From contig NW_024468280.1 of the NCBI RefSeq assembly GCF_002104995.1, forward strand, positions 1 to 64,000: a DNA stretch of 64,000 nucleotides, given 5' to 3'. The notes under the pieces are model-generated. The model ran no database searches and was not told where the DNA came from. It saw only the letters and a list, made by a program, of their open reading frames with translations. This stretch comes from Linderina pennispora. Lineage: Eukaryota > Kickxellomycota > Kickxellomycetes > Kickxellales > Kickxellaceae. This document shows, piece by piece, positions 46,701 to 56,173 of the stretch. Each line of letters starts with the position of its first letter. Within the stretch, counting starts at the first letter, position 1. The position numbers and the translations under genes were made by a program.

Positions 46701-46935
46701 TCTCGTCAGACCGCCCCTGAAGTAGCAACACTGTGTCGACATCCGAGCCCTTGCTACCAACCAGGCCGTTATTCTAACACGCGCCAACAAGACAGTTAGT
46801 TCACGCGTGAAACCCTCTGCTGCTGGCCTGTAGCCTGCTTTTCCACTGATTTCTAACGAAACTCACCTTCCACGAATCTAGCAGGCGCTTTGCGCGGCGG
46901 TGAAACGCCTTTGTGTCTAGCTCAACCTCGGACAT
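43750..46935 (-). CDS. SPT16: FACT complex subunit Spt16, histone chaperone
   Basis: Large subunit of FACT, which reorganises nucleosomes during transcription and replication. Two exons, 46935-46867 and 46773-43750, with a 93-nt intron (GTGAGT donor), give 1030 residues. Order: N-terminal aminopeptidase-like lobe (MWLLGYEFPNTLMLFTKSKLY to FTVCSKEPNDVLFFF); dimerisation domain (RAPVTRTSAILPSKFR); middle domain (PIYGMAVPFHISALKNISKNDEG and FHSIQSLKRDQIKRE). It closes with a histone-binding acidic tail rich in Asp/Glu/Ser (about 920-1010) and a final basic KRARRR. All domains are intact and length is typical. Confidence 0.97.
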
Positions 46936-47035
46936 GTTTGTAGCTTACTGGTGGAATATAGAATAGGAAATGGCAATGGGGAAATAGAAGAGAGAAGAGA
47001 AGCGACTGAGCGCAGCGAATTGTCGGCACCTGGTC

Positions 47036-47236
47036 AAAACAAATGCTGAACGACGCGTCAAAGCCGTTTACGTGCATTTTTCGAGCGGATCACCAATTAT
47101 CAAATTAGATTGACGCTGGCTACGAGAGAGATGCCATGTCCACCACGGTGCTCCCTGCCGCAGCCTGGCATCCTGGTTACGCTGCTGCACAATGTCTGAA
47201 TCTGCAGAGGCGAGCTTTAGAGGGAAAGCCAGGCGG
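47036..47236 (+). repeat. Dispersed ~200-bp repeat, copy 2
   Basis: Inverted relative to copy 1 at 34839-35039. Begins with AAACAAATGCTGAAC about 100 bp upstream of SPT16 and ends at GGGAAAGCCAGGC. Beyond both ends the two loci are unrelated, so the repeat has definite borders. I could not find terminal repeats or a target duplication. The shared ATG-led open frame (MSTTVLPAAAWHPGY) is kept here too. Confidence 0.8.
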
Positions 47237-48749
47237 CATCTGTACTTTGTTTTCCTATCTTCCATTCGCTTCCCTGCATCATGTCTATATATACACCTCT
47301 CACAGCCAGTTATCCAGCAAAGTACTCCCAAGGATGCTGAGTGTATTCCGAAGACTCAGCGAATGTTTGCAGTACTATCAGCGCCACACACACCACTGAT
47401 GATTTGAATGGATGACTGCCCATGATAGCTGTAGCTGATAGCCATTGTCTCATCTGCTGGTATATCAGGCGTGCCGTTGCGCTCGATGGACGGTATGAAA
47501 TAAAGCTATTGCCGATACTGAGCGAGAAAATGCAAAGCGAAGAGGAAGAACGCATTATGGCCGCAACGACATGCCTATATAATCTGTTGCCTGGCTGTTG
47601 TGGCACCTTTAGCGACAAAAGTAACAGTATGTGGCAATGCCTACGATGTGGTCGATTTGTGTGCCCATAAATCACTACTTGCTACATCCATCGAGTACGC
47701 TGCAGGGTGGGCCACGTTGGCGCCAGTCACAGCGTCTTCTGAGCCACCATGGATGATGGCCCTGGGAACAACGGCTTCGGGCATGCGCCTGTTGACATTG
47801 GACCACCAGCATAAGCTAACACTACTCTGGGCACACCGAGACTCAAAATTCAGGTGGACTGACCATTGTCATCCCAAGCAATCACTTGTGATTCCACGGT
47901 CACTGTAGCCACTATTCCAATGGCCACAACAAAAATGGCCACCAATGTGGCTACAAGAGTCAATACCACTCAAGCTCCTTCAAAGATGGCGATAGTTAGC
48001 CAGCCACACCCCATTGGGGGCCTTTTGGCTGCCAACCTACCGTCTTCAACGCTTGCTACATAAAGTTTAGCTAGTATTAATTTTAAAACGCGTGAATATT
48101 TTGAAATCCATTGGTTCTCGAGCTACACTTTCCTGGATTTCTTTACCTTTATACAAGATTTTATAGTCCAAAAAGTGTCCGACCGTCCGCTAGAACCTTT
48201 TTAATTGATTAAAAGATAAAACTTTTAAGCTTCAACACGGGTTTGAGTGACTTGCTCTGTAAACTCCTTTTTGATCTTGTGCGGCATCTGACCTCATCGG
48301 TGAAACCAGGGTGACAAGTTGTTATTGTAGTGGTCACAGGTCTCCACTGGATATCTCCATTGGTTCAGCGCAAGAGCTGCTCTCATTGTCGGTCGGCCTG
48401 ATAACCTCCATGGCATCGTCATGTTGGTCATCACTGGCTGCGCAACACTCTTAGGATATTCATTCATGAGCACCTATTGAATGAGGCCATATAGCTCTTC
48501 TAGCGGTCATACGATATTTGTGGATATATTTTATAAATTAATTTGTCTTATGAACATGCGTAAGCGGTAGTATTTGGGCCACAATGGACCCAGCCAGTAT
48601 AGACTGATTCAAGAGACTGTATCAGTGCTAAGGGCCCCAAGAACCATGCAAGCCAGATCATTTTTAATAAAAAGTTCTTAGTGCTATGCATCTGCAATAA
48701 AGCAAAACTGAACAGCATCATTTCTCTTCTTGCATATTGAATTTCTCAA
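47237..48749. other. Gene-poor DNA upstream of the Fanzor gene
   Basis: AT-rich with only short open frames. A CATTGG/CCAATGG-type motif recurs (for example 47918-47924, 48107-48113 and 48358-48364). No transposase, inverted terminal repeat or target duplication that would mark the Fanzor element's left end was recognised. Confidence 0.45.
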
Positions 48750-51182
48750 ATGAATATTACCCGCAGCACTACTGTCATAAAGAAATCACTTGGTGGTATT
48801 GGCTTCCGTGATTCTATGTTGCCCCGCCTAGAGCAATTTGTACACTGTGCCAATATCATCAAAGAGCATACATACATGCTTGCACGATGGATATTACTCC
48901 ATCAACTAACTGACGATGATGCTTTTGACCCTTCAATACTTGTGAAAAAGGGATTCTTTCGTTCAATTTATTTATTCATTTATCACAACCTGAAGGCGAA
49001 GACTGTCATATCTGCCGAGGATTTCGTCAACCGGAAGGACAAGTCAGAACTGTCGAACGCAGAGTTTAGTGATGTAGTTGGATACCATATTTATGATTAT
49101 CTATTGCATAATGGCGATATCGAGCTACATGGTGTACGTGAAATGAATCAGGTAGCGACATACGTAGATACCGAGCTGATGACAGCATACAAGAACAACA
49201 TTGTGTTGCACTATGGCAGTTGCCTACAGCGGATTCTGGCCAAATTGATTGATATTCGCAGCCGCAAAAACACACTGCGCAGTACAATGGGCAATGTGTC
49301 TAAGGCCGAGTTCAATGACGCATGTCAAGTGTATATTTATACGCCTGCACAAAAGCTCAACCAGACAGTTGCCTCTAGGCACCCTGATCTCAGTGTGCTC
49401 ACCCCACCGGTGCTTGCAATCTACAACAAGCTGGCACCAGTCCTTAATGCCTATGATGCCAAGGCAAATCCACTTAAGCATCTGTATGCATACATTCGCC
49501 TATGCCAGCTTATCGAGAATGAGCAGTTTGGCAAGTCTCCTCCCCAATGCTTGCCTCTGCGGACATCATGGATCCCAGGCCATGTGCGCTTCGACAAGCA
49601 AATAATCAAGCAGGTGTTTGTTTCGAAAACACGCGCGCAGGTTACCAAGATCAACGCAGCAAAGAGGGCAGCAGCAGAGGCAAGGAAAGCAGCAGAAAAA
49701 AGCGAAAACTTAGCCAAGAAGGCTGCACGCGAAGCAGCGAAGATGCCATCAGATGAAACAGAGGCCACTGCAGCAACTGCAGCAGTAGCGGCTGATTCGC
49801 TTGCTGCTGCATCGGCGGCAGCAGCAGACACTGTTGCAGCACTTAACAATGCATATGCACCAGCACCCCCAGTCTGTGCACAGGAACCGGTCCAAGGGAT
49901 CATACAATCTGTGTGGGATGTGTGGGGCCGGGTCGCAGATCTAACATCAAAGCCATTTAAGGCGCATGGTGATAGAAAATTCCACGGAATGGCAACAACA
50001 GATGGTGTAACGATATGCATTCTGTTACAAGACAAGGTACCTAAGGCTGATGCTGCGGGAGGCAATGCTGTGGGAGGCAATACTATAGCTGACTGTCGCT
50101 ATATCCACCAAATCCCACAGCCAGAGCTGTAGAATCTGAAAGGCCGCTGTGTATTCATCGATCCAGGTCGGGGCGATTTACTGTATATGATGCACGAAAA
50201 TAGCAGCAATGGGAAAGAGGGTGAAAAGATGCTCTACCGCTACACACGGCAGCAGCGCAATAAGGAGCTCAAGCTGCACCACTATGGCAGGATTTGTCGG
50301 GGTATAAAGGATCAAGTCCCAGAAGATGCTGTCCGCAGAGCAGAGGCAGAGCTTTCCAAGCACTGCTGCCGGACCCTTAGCCCAGCAAAATTCCGTGCCT
50401 ACGTTGCTGCCCGTGCATCTGTGCGGTGTGTCCTAGCACCGTTTTATGCCAACACGATGACAGCGCGAAGGTTACCAGAGCAGCAGCTCACTAAGTCAAA
50501 CAAGTAGCACCAGAGGCGCTGGAAGGCCCATCCGGGTGTCGGGACCAGTCCCAAGGTGTACCCGCTTCACCGCAAGCTGCGCCTTGATTCATTCATGAAC
50601 CAGGCCCGTGCAGACCACAGGCTTGCCGTGAGACTCCGGAGCAAGTTCGGTCCAGATCCAGTGCTGATCATGGGCAATTGGAGTGCGCCGATGGCCCGAT
50701 ACCATGCGCCAATTCGTGGCAAGGGATGGCGCGACAAGTTCAAGCACCATGGCTTTGAAGTCTATCTGATCGACGAATTCCGGACATCGTCGATGTGCCC
50801 ATTCTGCTGCGAAAAGTCGCTGCAGACATTCCGGCATGTTCCCAGTCCGCGGCCCTACCAGAGATCGAAGAACCCAACTGTGAAGTGCCATGGCCTTCTC
50901 CGCTGTACAAGCGAGTCATGTAGGCGGGCCATGGCACAATACAGGCAGGCCTATTCGTCTCGGCTCTTGAACCGCGACCTCGCAGCAACTCTAAACTTCA
51001 GACTCATTTTCCAGCCACTCTGTGATTCAGGCAGTATTCCTGAACAATTCTATCGTTCTACGACCATTGCTGCCAGTGCTTCTGGCACCACCCCTGAAAC
51101 AAAGAACCCGCGCAAGAGGCGTGCAGCAGCAGGCGATTCTGTTGCCAGCAGCAGCGAGCCAGCGCTGAAGCGCCTACGCTGA
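48750..51182 (+). pseudogene. Fanzor (eukaryotic TnpB-like RNA-guided nuclease), interrupted by two in-frame TAG codons
   Basis: One reading frame of 811 codons runs from ATG 48750 to TGA 51182, broken only by TAG at 50130-50132 (codon 461) and 50505-50507 (codon 586). The C-terminal part carries the split RuvC nuclease of the TnpB/Fanzor family: RuvC-I Asp in VFIDPGRGD (D471), RuvC-II Glu in LIDEFRTSS (E676), a zinc ribbon beginning MCPFC (C683, C686) with later cysteines in CHGLLRCTSESC (713-724), and RuvC-III Asp in NRDLAATLNF (D743). The N-terminal 300 residues match the expected recognition lobe. An alanine/lysine-rich coiled-coil-like insert spans about 300-375. The C-terminus carries basic nuclear-localisation-like clusters (PRKRR, LKRLR). 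All catalytic residues survive. Both stops would be Gln (CAG) after one C-to-T change. No partner transposase was found. Confidence 0.88.
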
Positions 51183-51683
51183 GCAGGCCACCAAGATGGG
51201 AGATGTCCATGATCGCTATTACACCAACAACCATCCGACACGTTCAAATGACCGGTTCGCCGTGATGCTCTTATCGACGTGTCAACCCATGCTGACTAGC
51301 AGCCGAGCTCGCATCACGAGCAGAGCAATTCTGGTATAAAACTATTGTATGTAGGTTTGAAGTAGAATAACAGAAGAGAAGGAAAAGGAAGGGGGTGGGC
51401 TTTTGGGATATGTCCACATCCTCGCCAGACACAGTGCAACACCATTTGCTTGATGTAACCGGTGCGCCTGATGAGGAGAGGCGATTTTCAGAGTCAGAGG
51501 TCTGGATCTAACCATCTATTGTATGCAGCAAGGTCTGAATGCCCATCGCCATACATTTGTCCCGGGACATTGCCATCGGCCATGGTGTTAGCATCGATGC
51601 CCGCGCCGGCCCTAGCAACAAACTGAATATCATGATTTATTTCTAGGCATGAAGCCTGAGGCGAAATGAAAATAATTAGGCTG
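51183..51683. other. Intergenic, downstream of the Fanzor gene
   Basis: No gene. In related elements the guide RNA scaffold lies over and just beyond the nuclease 3' end, so 51100-51350 is where it would be sought. I see no diagnostic primary sequence. Confidence 0.35.
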
Positions 51684-52481
51684 CTAGACGATTGGAGTTG
51701 CAAGGTTGTAAATCTTGGCACCATCGCTGTAGTCTGCACCGTCGATGCGCTCATACTCAGGCGGGAACCTGACACGCTTGTCCTGGTAGTACTCGTCACG
51801 CTTATATCCCTCGCTGGCTCGGTTGTATGTCATGTAGAGATTAGCACGGTTTGTATCAGACATGTTGTCCGCCGACCGATGTGCAATGTACGATCCGAAA
51901 ATCAGGATATCGCCAGAATTGCACTCAATCGGGACCCATTCATGCTCATCGCACCATTTCTTGCTAATCGACCCGTCCGCCTCCTGCGGCAGCACGCCAT
52001 CCTTGTGGCTCCCGGGCACTGCATACAGACACCCATTCTCAATGTACGATCCATCAACAGTGAATAGCACCGTGGCATGGTTGACCTGTCCTAGGTGGAC
52101 AAACGCTGGCGCGTCCTGGTGCGCAGGGAATGCTCCGCCGCCGGGGAGCTTGGCGTTGATTTTCTCCTTGAACAAAACGTACGGCTCGCCGGAAAGCTGC
52201 TCAAGTATCGACATGATGCGCGGGCCGGTGACCGTTTCGCGTACAAAGTCGTGGTAGGGGGTGAAATTTTCCGTGCGGCACAGCTGCCGCTCGCCGGTCT
52301 TCTTATTGACCTCGTAGTAGTTCATCCATTTGCCTGGCGTGTCCGGCCATGACTGGATCTCGCGCACTGAAGAGACAAGCTGAGCGGCCTCGTCCGGTGT
52401 GATGAGGTCGGTGATCTTGAGGAACCCCTGCGAGTGGTATGACGCAAGCTGCTCGGGAGACAGAGTGTATGTTGCCGGCAT
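51684..52481 (-). CDS. phnY: PhnY-like Fe(II)/2-oxoglutarate dioxygenase (PhyH family)
   Basis: 265 residues, single exon. It fits the phytanoyl-CoA dioxygenase superfamily with the metal triad H121-x-D123 (AFPAHQDAPAF) and H201 (SYIAHRSADN), and the 2-oxoglutarate-binding Arg in TNRANLYMTYNR (R212). The KINAKLPGGGAFPAHQDAPAF stretch is typical of bacterial PhnY, which hydroxylates 2-aminoethylphosphonate at C1. Its divergent neighbour at 53333 is an HD-domain oxygenase of the PhnZ type, the enzyme that uses the PhnY product. That pairing is the main reason for the name; on its own the protein could act on another small substrate. Upstream is a TATA box at 52568-52574. No targeting signal is seen, so it is probably cytosolic. 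Confidence 0.75.
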   Translation of the reverse strand: MPATYTLSPEQLASYHSQGFLKITDLITPDEAAQLVSSVREIQSWPDTPGKWMNYYEVNKKTGERQLCRTENFTPYHDFVRETVTGPRIMSILEQLSGEPYVLFKEKINAKLPGGGAFPAHQDAPAFVHLGQVNHATVLFTVDGSYIENGCLYAVPGSHKDGVLPQEADGSISKKWCDEHEWVPIECNSGDILIFGSYIAHRSADNMSDTNRANLYMTYNRASEGYKRDEYYQDKRVRFPPEYERIDGADYSDGAKIYNLATPIV

Positions 52482-53332
52482 GATGGGTGGATGAGCTAGC
52501 GAAAAAAAAAAAGCCTCTTGGTTAGACGAGTCTGCTGCATGTCAGTACAGCTGGGATGCAGCCGGTATTTTATATGGCGGTTCTGGTGGTTTCCTGCCAG
52601 CCACATGGTCGCACTGGCCCGGGAACCTGCATCCCACGCTGCCTGCCACAGCTGCACACTGGTCTGTGATGGATGGCAGTGTTTGTCGCTAACACGAAAC
52701 CGAACCCTACCGAGTCAGGGGGTATGCCAGCGTTGAAGGAATTTTTAAAAAAAAAACATACATTTGTCGATCAGTCTGGCGTGGAACAACCTGGGCCGCC
52801 CCGATACCCTCGTGGTCGCCGATCCTGGAATCTTACAGGCCGGGCATGGGAAAAATATCCTCCCTGCAACCTGGGACAGATTGGGCTCGGTACTTCAAAG
52901 CCGGTGAGGGGCTGCGACTCACGGCTGTGTCTGCAGCCTTAGTGTAGTCATTTTAGTATTTCAGCGAGCCGCAGCTCGAAGGGGCTGGCCCGGGGCTGAT
53001 TGGCGCTTAACGTCATTGAGCACCAGCCTGATATACAGTTGGCATATTCCTGTGCAGACTGTCATCCTCCAGGTGCACACACGTGTGAATGCTAGATGGT
53101 AAAACAAAGATCATGCACTGGCTCGGTGACAAGATGGACTGGCATGCAAGTGGGGGTGTGAGTCTGTGTCTAATGCTTCTCTTTGCTCCCCTTGTCCGCG
53201 ACCCTTCGTGTCGGTGCTGGGCTACTGTAAAATAGGATCAGGCCTGCATTCAGGCTCTATGAAATTACACCACTCGACATCTCTCTCCATCGCCGCACGT
53301 AAGATTTTCTAATATCTCTCTATCCCTCAAGC
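52482..53332. other. Divergent intergenic region between the PhnY-like and PhnZ-like genes
   Basis: 851 bp separating two divergently transcribed genes of one presumed pathway, so it may hold shared control sites. A TATA box serves the left gene. A run of A near 52503 and 52747 and no open frame of note. Confidence 0.45.
52568..52574 (-). promoter_or_regulatory. TATA box of the PhnY-like gene
   Basis: TATAAAA on the minus strand, 87 nt before the ATG at 52481. Confidence 0.5.
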
Positions 53333-53974
53333 ATGACTACCCTCACGCCCGAAGCCACAGTTGACTCGGTCTTCCAGCTCCTGGAGGCTGGCAGCAAGCA
53401 AGGATATATCGGCGAAAACATCTCGCAGCTCGAGCACGCCCTGCAAGCCGCTCTTCTTGCAGCAACTGCTCGCGCAGACGAAGAAACAATCTTAGCCGCT
53501 CTCCTCCACGACATCGGCCAGTTCTGCTCCGCCAAGGAACTTCAGCGCATGCTAGTCGAGGACCTTGGGCAGGATGAAATCGATCTGCAAGGCCTCAAGC
53601 GGTCCAAAGACGGGTCGACTAATGTTGGCGTCATGGGGCACGAGAAGCTTGGCGCCGAGTACTTGCGCAAGCTCGGGTTCTCTGAGAAAGTGTGCGAGCT
53701 TGTTGAATCCCACGTCGTCGGGAAGCGCTATCTCACGGCTGTTGACGAAAAGTACTATGAGGCATTGAGTTCTGCGAGCAAACTGTCACTAAAGTTCCAA
53801 GGCGGGCCGTTCTCGAAAGAGGAGGCGCAGAGGTTTGAAACCGATCCTCTTTTTGCCCAGAAGGTGCAGCTGCGCAAGTGGGACGATGCAGCGAAGCTCG
53901 TTGATTACAAGACGCCCGACCTTCAGTCGTATCGTGGCATGGCTGTCCAGCACCTCAAGGCGCAACTTGTGTAG
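53333..53974 (+). CDS. phnZ: PhnZ-like HD-domain mixed-valent diiron oxygenase
   Basis: 213 residues, single exon. The HD-domain ligand set matches the PhnZ/MIOX-type oxygenases: H35 (QLEHALQ), H59-D60 (ALLHDIGQF), H103 (GHEKLGAEYL), H127 (ESHVVGKRYL) and D184 (RKWDDAAK). Spacing between H35-H59, H103-H127 and H127-D184 equals that of bacterial PhnZ (24, 24 and 57 residues). The substrate-side Tyr and Glu of PhnZ are also present in GYIGEN (Y25, E28). PhnZ cleaves the C-P bond of 1-hydroxy-2-aminoethylphosphonate to glycine and phosphate. Compared with PhnZ there is an insert of about 22 residues after D60. With the PhnY-like gene next door this suggests phosphonate use as a phosphorus source. 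Confidence 0.78.
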   Translation: MTTLTPEATVDSVFQLLEAGSKQGYIGENISQLEHALQAALLAATARADEETILAALLHDIGQFCSAKELQRMLVEDLGQDEIDLQGLKRSKDGSTNVGVMGHEKLGAEYLRKLGFSEKVCELVESHVVGKRYLTAVDEKYYEALSSASKLSLKFQGGPFSKEEAQRFETDPLFAQKVQLRKWDDAAKLVDYKTPDLQSYRGMAVQHLKAQLV

Positions 53975-54400
53975 AATACAGTGCATCTAGGGAATAAATC
54001 CACTGCGACACGCAGTGAGCAGAGGAATCTATTTTTGGAATGTGCGCTCTGTTCCCTTTACAGCCTGCATTTCTGCATAGCCAACCCACCACTCGATGTA
54101 CGTCATACGTGGAGTTGTTTGAGGATACCAGCACGTGTTGAGCGGGCTATCGGCTTATCCTTTGCTGCCAAAGGTGCCGTTATACCTGCTGGTATATTTA
54201 GTGTTATCCTGAAGCGATTTCTAGAAGCGCTATGGTTTCGTCATTAACACCAGTCCGAAGGTTAACTCGGTATATATAAAGCTAGCAGAGACGACTGCTT
54301 TGCCATCTAAACACCCAACCTCAACAACACGCTCTCTACCACTGCAGCTAGATTCAAGAGATTGCATAGCCTACCTCAACATCCTCGCCATAATTTACCA
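53975..54400. other. Intergenic with a TATA box
   Basis: No gene. The TATATATAAA at 54271-54280 lies 121 nt before the secreted-protein ATG at 54401. Confidence 0.5.
54271..54280 (+). promoter_or_regulatory. TATA box of the secreted repeat protein gene
   Basis: TATATATAAA, 121 nt upstream of ATG 54401. The facing gene at 55658 has a matching TATATA at nearly the same distance. Confidence 0.55.
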
Positions 54401-54987
54401 ATGCGTATCGCTAGTACTGCCGCATTTGCTCTCTTCGCTGGCACAGCTGCTGGAGCCTACCAACCTGGCCCCGGTACTGACAATGCTATTACATCTCCTT
54501 CCAGCTACCATACTGAAGGGCTCAGACACGATATTCCTGATTTCACTGGCAAAATTGAGGCAGCCTCAGACCAGCGTGGCAAAGGGCCTAATTCTGAGTT
54601 GGGAGTCGACTTTGCCAACTCTTTGCTCCACCTTGGCCTTCAGCAAGCTCTCAGCAATGCCAACCAGCGCGATTCAGCGTATGTAGACCCTGGAAGCGAG
54701 AATTCCCACGACTAACGCAAACGCAAAGGCAAAAAGGGCAGCAAAGGCGGCAGTGGTGGCAAAAACAACAGCGGTGGAAGGGATCGCAAGAACCACAAGG
54801 AACTCAAGGAATGGGGTAAGAAGTATGGATCCGAACTGGGAGTGGATCTCGTCAAAATGCTAGTTCAGTTTGGAATTGACCAGGCTGGCACCAGCGGCAA
54901 GTGGCGTATCAGGCATGCAGAGGAAAGGCCCATGGCTTTAGGATCTCGCATCCTTATATCTAATCACCCAAGTCGAGAAATACAATG
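54401..54987 (+). pseudogene. Small secreted repeat protein, reading frame interrupted by one TAA
   Basis: ATG 54401 opens a signal peptide (MRIASTAAFALFAGTAAGA) and a short mature protein to TAA at 54713-54715 (104 residues). The same frame then stays open for a further 90 codons to TGA at 54987. Those codons look coding: a Lys/Gly-rich linker (KRKGKKGSKGG) and a second copy of a motif present before the stop (NSELGVDFANSLLHLGLQQA before, GSELGVDLVKMLVQFGIDQA after). So either the TAA is a recent nonsense mutation or the first part alone is the product. Shared features with the facing gene (signal peptide, DNAI, QRG) suggest a small family. Function unknown. Confidence 0.65.
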
Positions 54988-55148
54988 AGCTGGTGGTTTA
55001 AAACAACAGTATAATGTCGCATAAAATGCATCTTGTCATATAGAGCATAGTAGATAAAAAGTAGTGTCATGGTGTATTGGTGATGTAATGCTGGGTGTGG
55101 TGGAAATACAAAATGTGTTGATGCTAGCCGCCGAATCTGCTGTTAGGT

Positions 55149-55658
55149 TTAGAACATAATCTCGTGGTTACGGTACTTCCGGGCAAGAGAAGGGTTGCGG
55201 CGGAGCCAATCCTCCGACGGAGCCACAAAGGCAGCAGGGCCCCTCTTATTGACACCACCGCGCTGGTTGTACGTATCCTCGTAGTCGTAGTCATCCTCGT
55301 AGCCACCGCGCTGGTTGGTCTGAACACGCCTGGCCGGGATGGTGGTGCCCTCAGCTAGATACCCTAGGATGTCAAAAAGCGCGCCATACCCGCCACCACG
55401 CTGGTTGTTTTGGATATGCTTGGCCGGGACAGTGGTGCCCTCAGTCAGAAAATCGAGGATATCGATAAGCGAGCCAATCCCACGACCACGCTGGTTGTTG
55501 GCGCCGTCGTAGCCGTTAAAGTCATAGTCCAGGTCGAATGACCTGGCAGCCTGGTTGTACGAGGGCTCAAAGATAGCGTTGTCCTCAGGCTCCGCAGCCT
55601 GGTTTGCAACAGCAGTGGCTGCGAGGAAAGCAGTTGCAGTGGCGAATGGAAGACGCAT
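55149..55658 (-). CDS. Small secreted protein with QRG repeats
   Basis: 169 residues with a signal peptide (MRLPFATATAFLAATAVANQA). The mature part has two near-identical ~29-residue units, NNQRGRGIGSLIDILDFLTEG and NNQRGGGYGALFDILGYLAEG, each followed by TTVPAKH or TTIPARR. Two more NQRGG cores and a KRG site (possible Kex2-type cleavage) follow, near the C-terminus. Faces the secreted gene at 54401; a TATA box at 55778-55783 lies 120 nt upstream. Could be a surface protein, an effector or a precursor of processed peptides. Not recognised from any named family. Confidence 0.75.
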   Translation of the reverse strand: MRLPFATATAFLAATAVANQAAEPEDNAIFEPSYNQAARSFDLDYDFNGYDGANNQRGRGIGSLIDILDFLTEGTTVPAKHIQNNQRGGGYGALFDILGYLAEGTTIPARRVQTNQRGGYEDDYDYEDTYNQRGGVNKRGPAAFVAPSEDWLRRNPSLARKYRNHEIMF

Positions 55659-56173
55659 AGTTTAGATGCTGGTGTCGATGCAGATGCAGGTGGTTGAAAA
55701 AGTGAAAGCAGGAGGGAAACTGAAAGATACAGCTATTGATGATGGTAGGCATTGAGAGGTTGGCAGTGCCAGGGGATTATATACCCATTGTCTTCTAGAA
55801 CCCAGGATATCTCTAGAGCGCATGCCATCATTCAGGGAAACCGATTTAGAAACCAAGAGGCAGCACGCTAGTCGTCAAAAGAAAGTGGTATTTTTAGAAT
55901 CATCCAGAATTCTTGGCAATGTGTGTTGATCTCCTCGAGGTATCCCCAATCTCACCAGTTGCATCCATGTTAAACCCGAGTACTGGCATTTGCCAAGCGA
56001 TAGCCTACGCTCTACAAAGAGAGCCCAAAGAAAGCCTGTATCCGTAAATACCCCTCGGGGTGTAGAATGGCGAGGAAAGGGGCGGCTTGACCAACTAAAA
56101 TTATGATAGCCCTCAGCATGGCTGGTAAAGTAATATTGGCGGCATGCTTATACCGATGGCAAATCAGAAAAAG
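55659..56173. other. Intergenic, promoter of the QRG-repeat gene
   Basis: Holds a TATA box on the minus strand and no open frame of note. The F-box-like gene ends just to the right. Confidence 0.45.
55778..55783 (-). promoter_or_regulatory. TATA box of the QRG-repeat secreted gene
   Basis: TATATA in the context GGGTATATAATCC on the minus strand, 120 nt before the ATG at 55658. Confidence 0.5.

Noticed and set aside
47422-47670. 82-codon frame with a CxxC...C pattern
   Set aside because: Short, isolated, no start context and no family; probably chance.
47237-51683. Terminal inverted repeats or target duplication around the Fanzor gene
   Set aside because: I compared the flanks by eye and found no convincing pair; needs alignment with an empty site.
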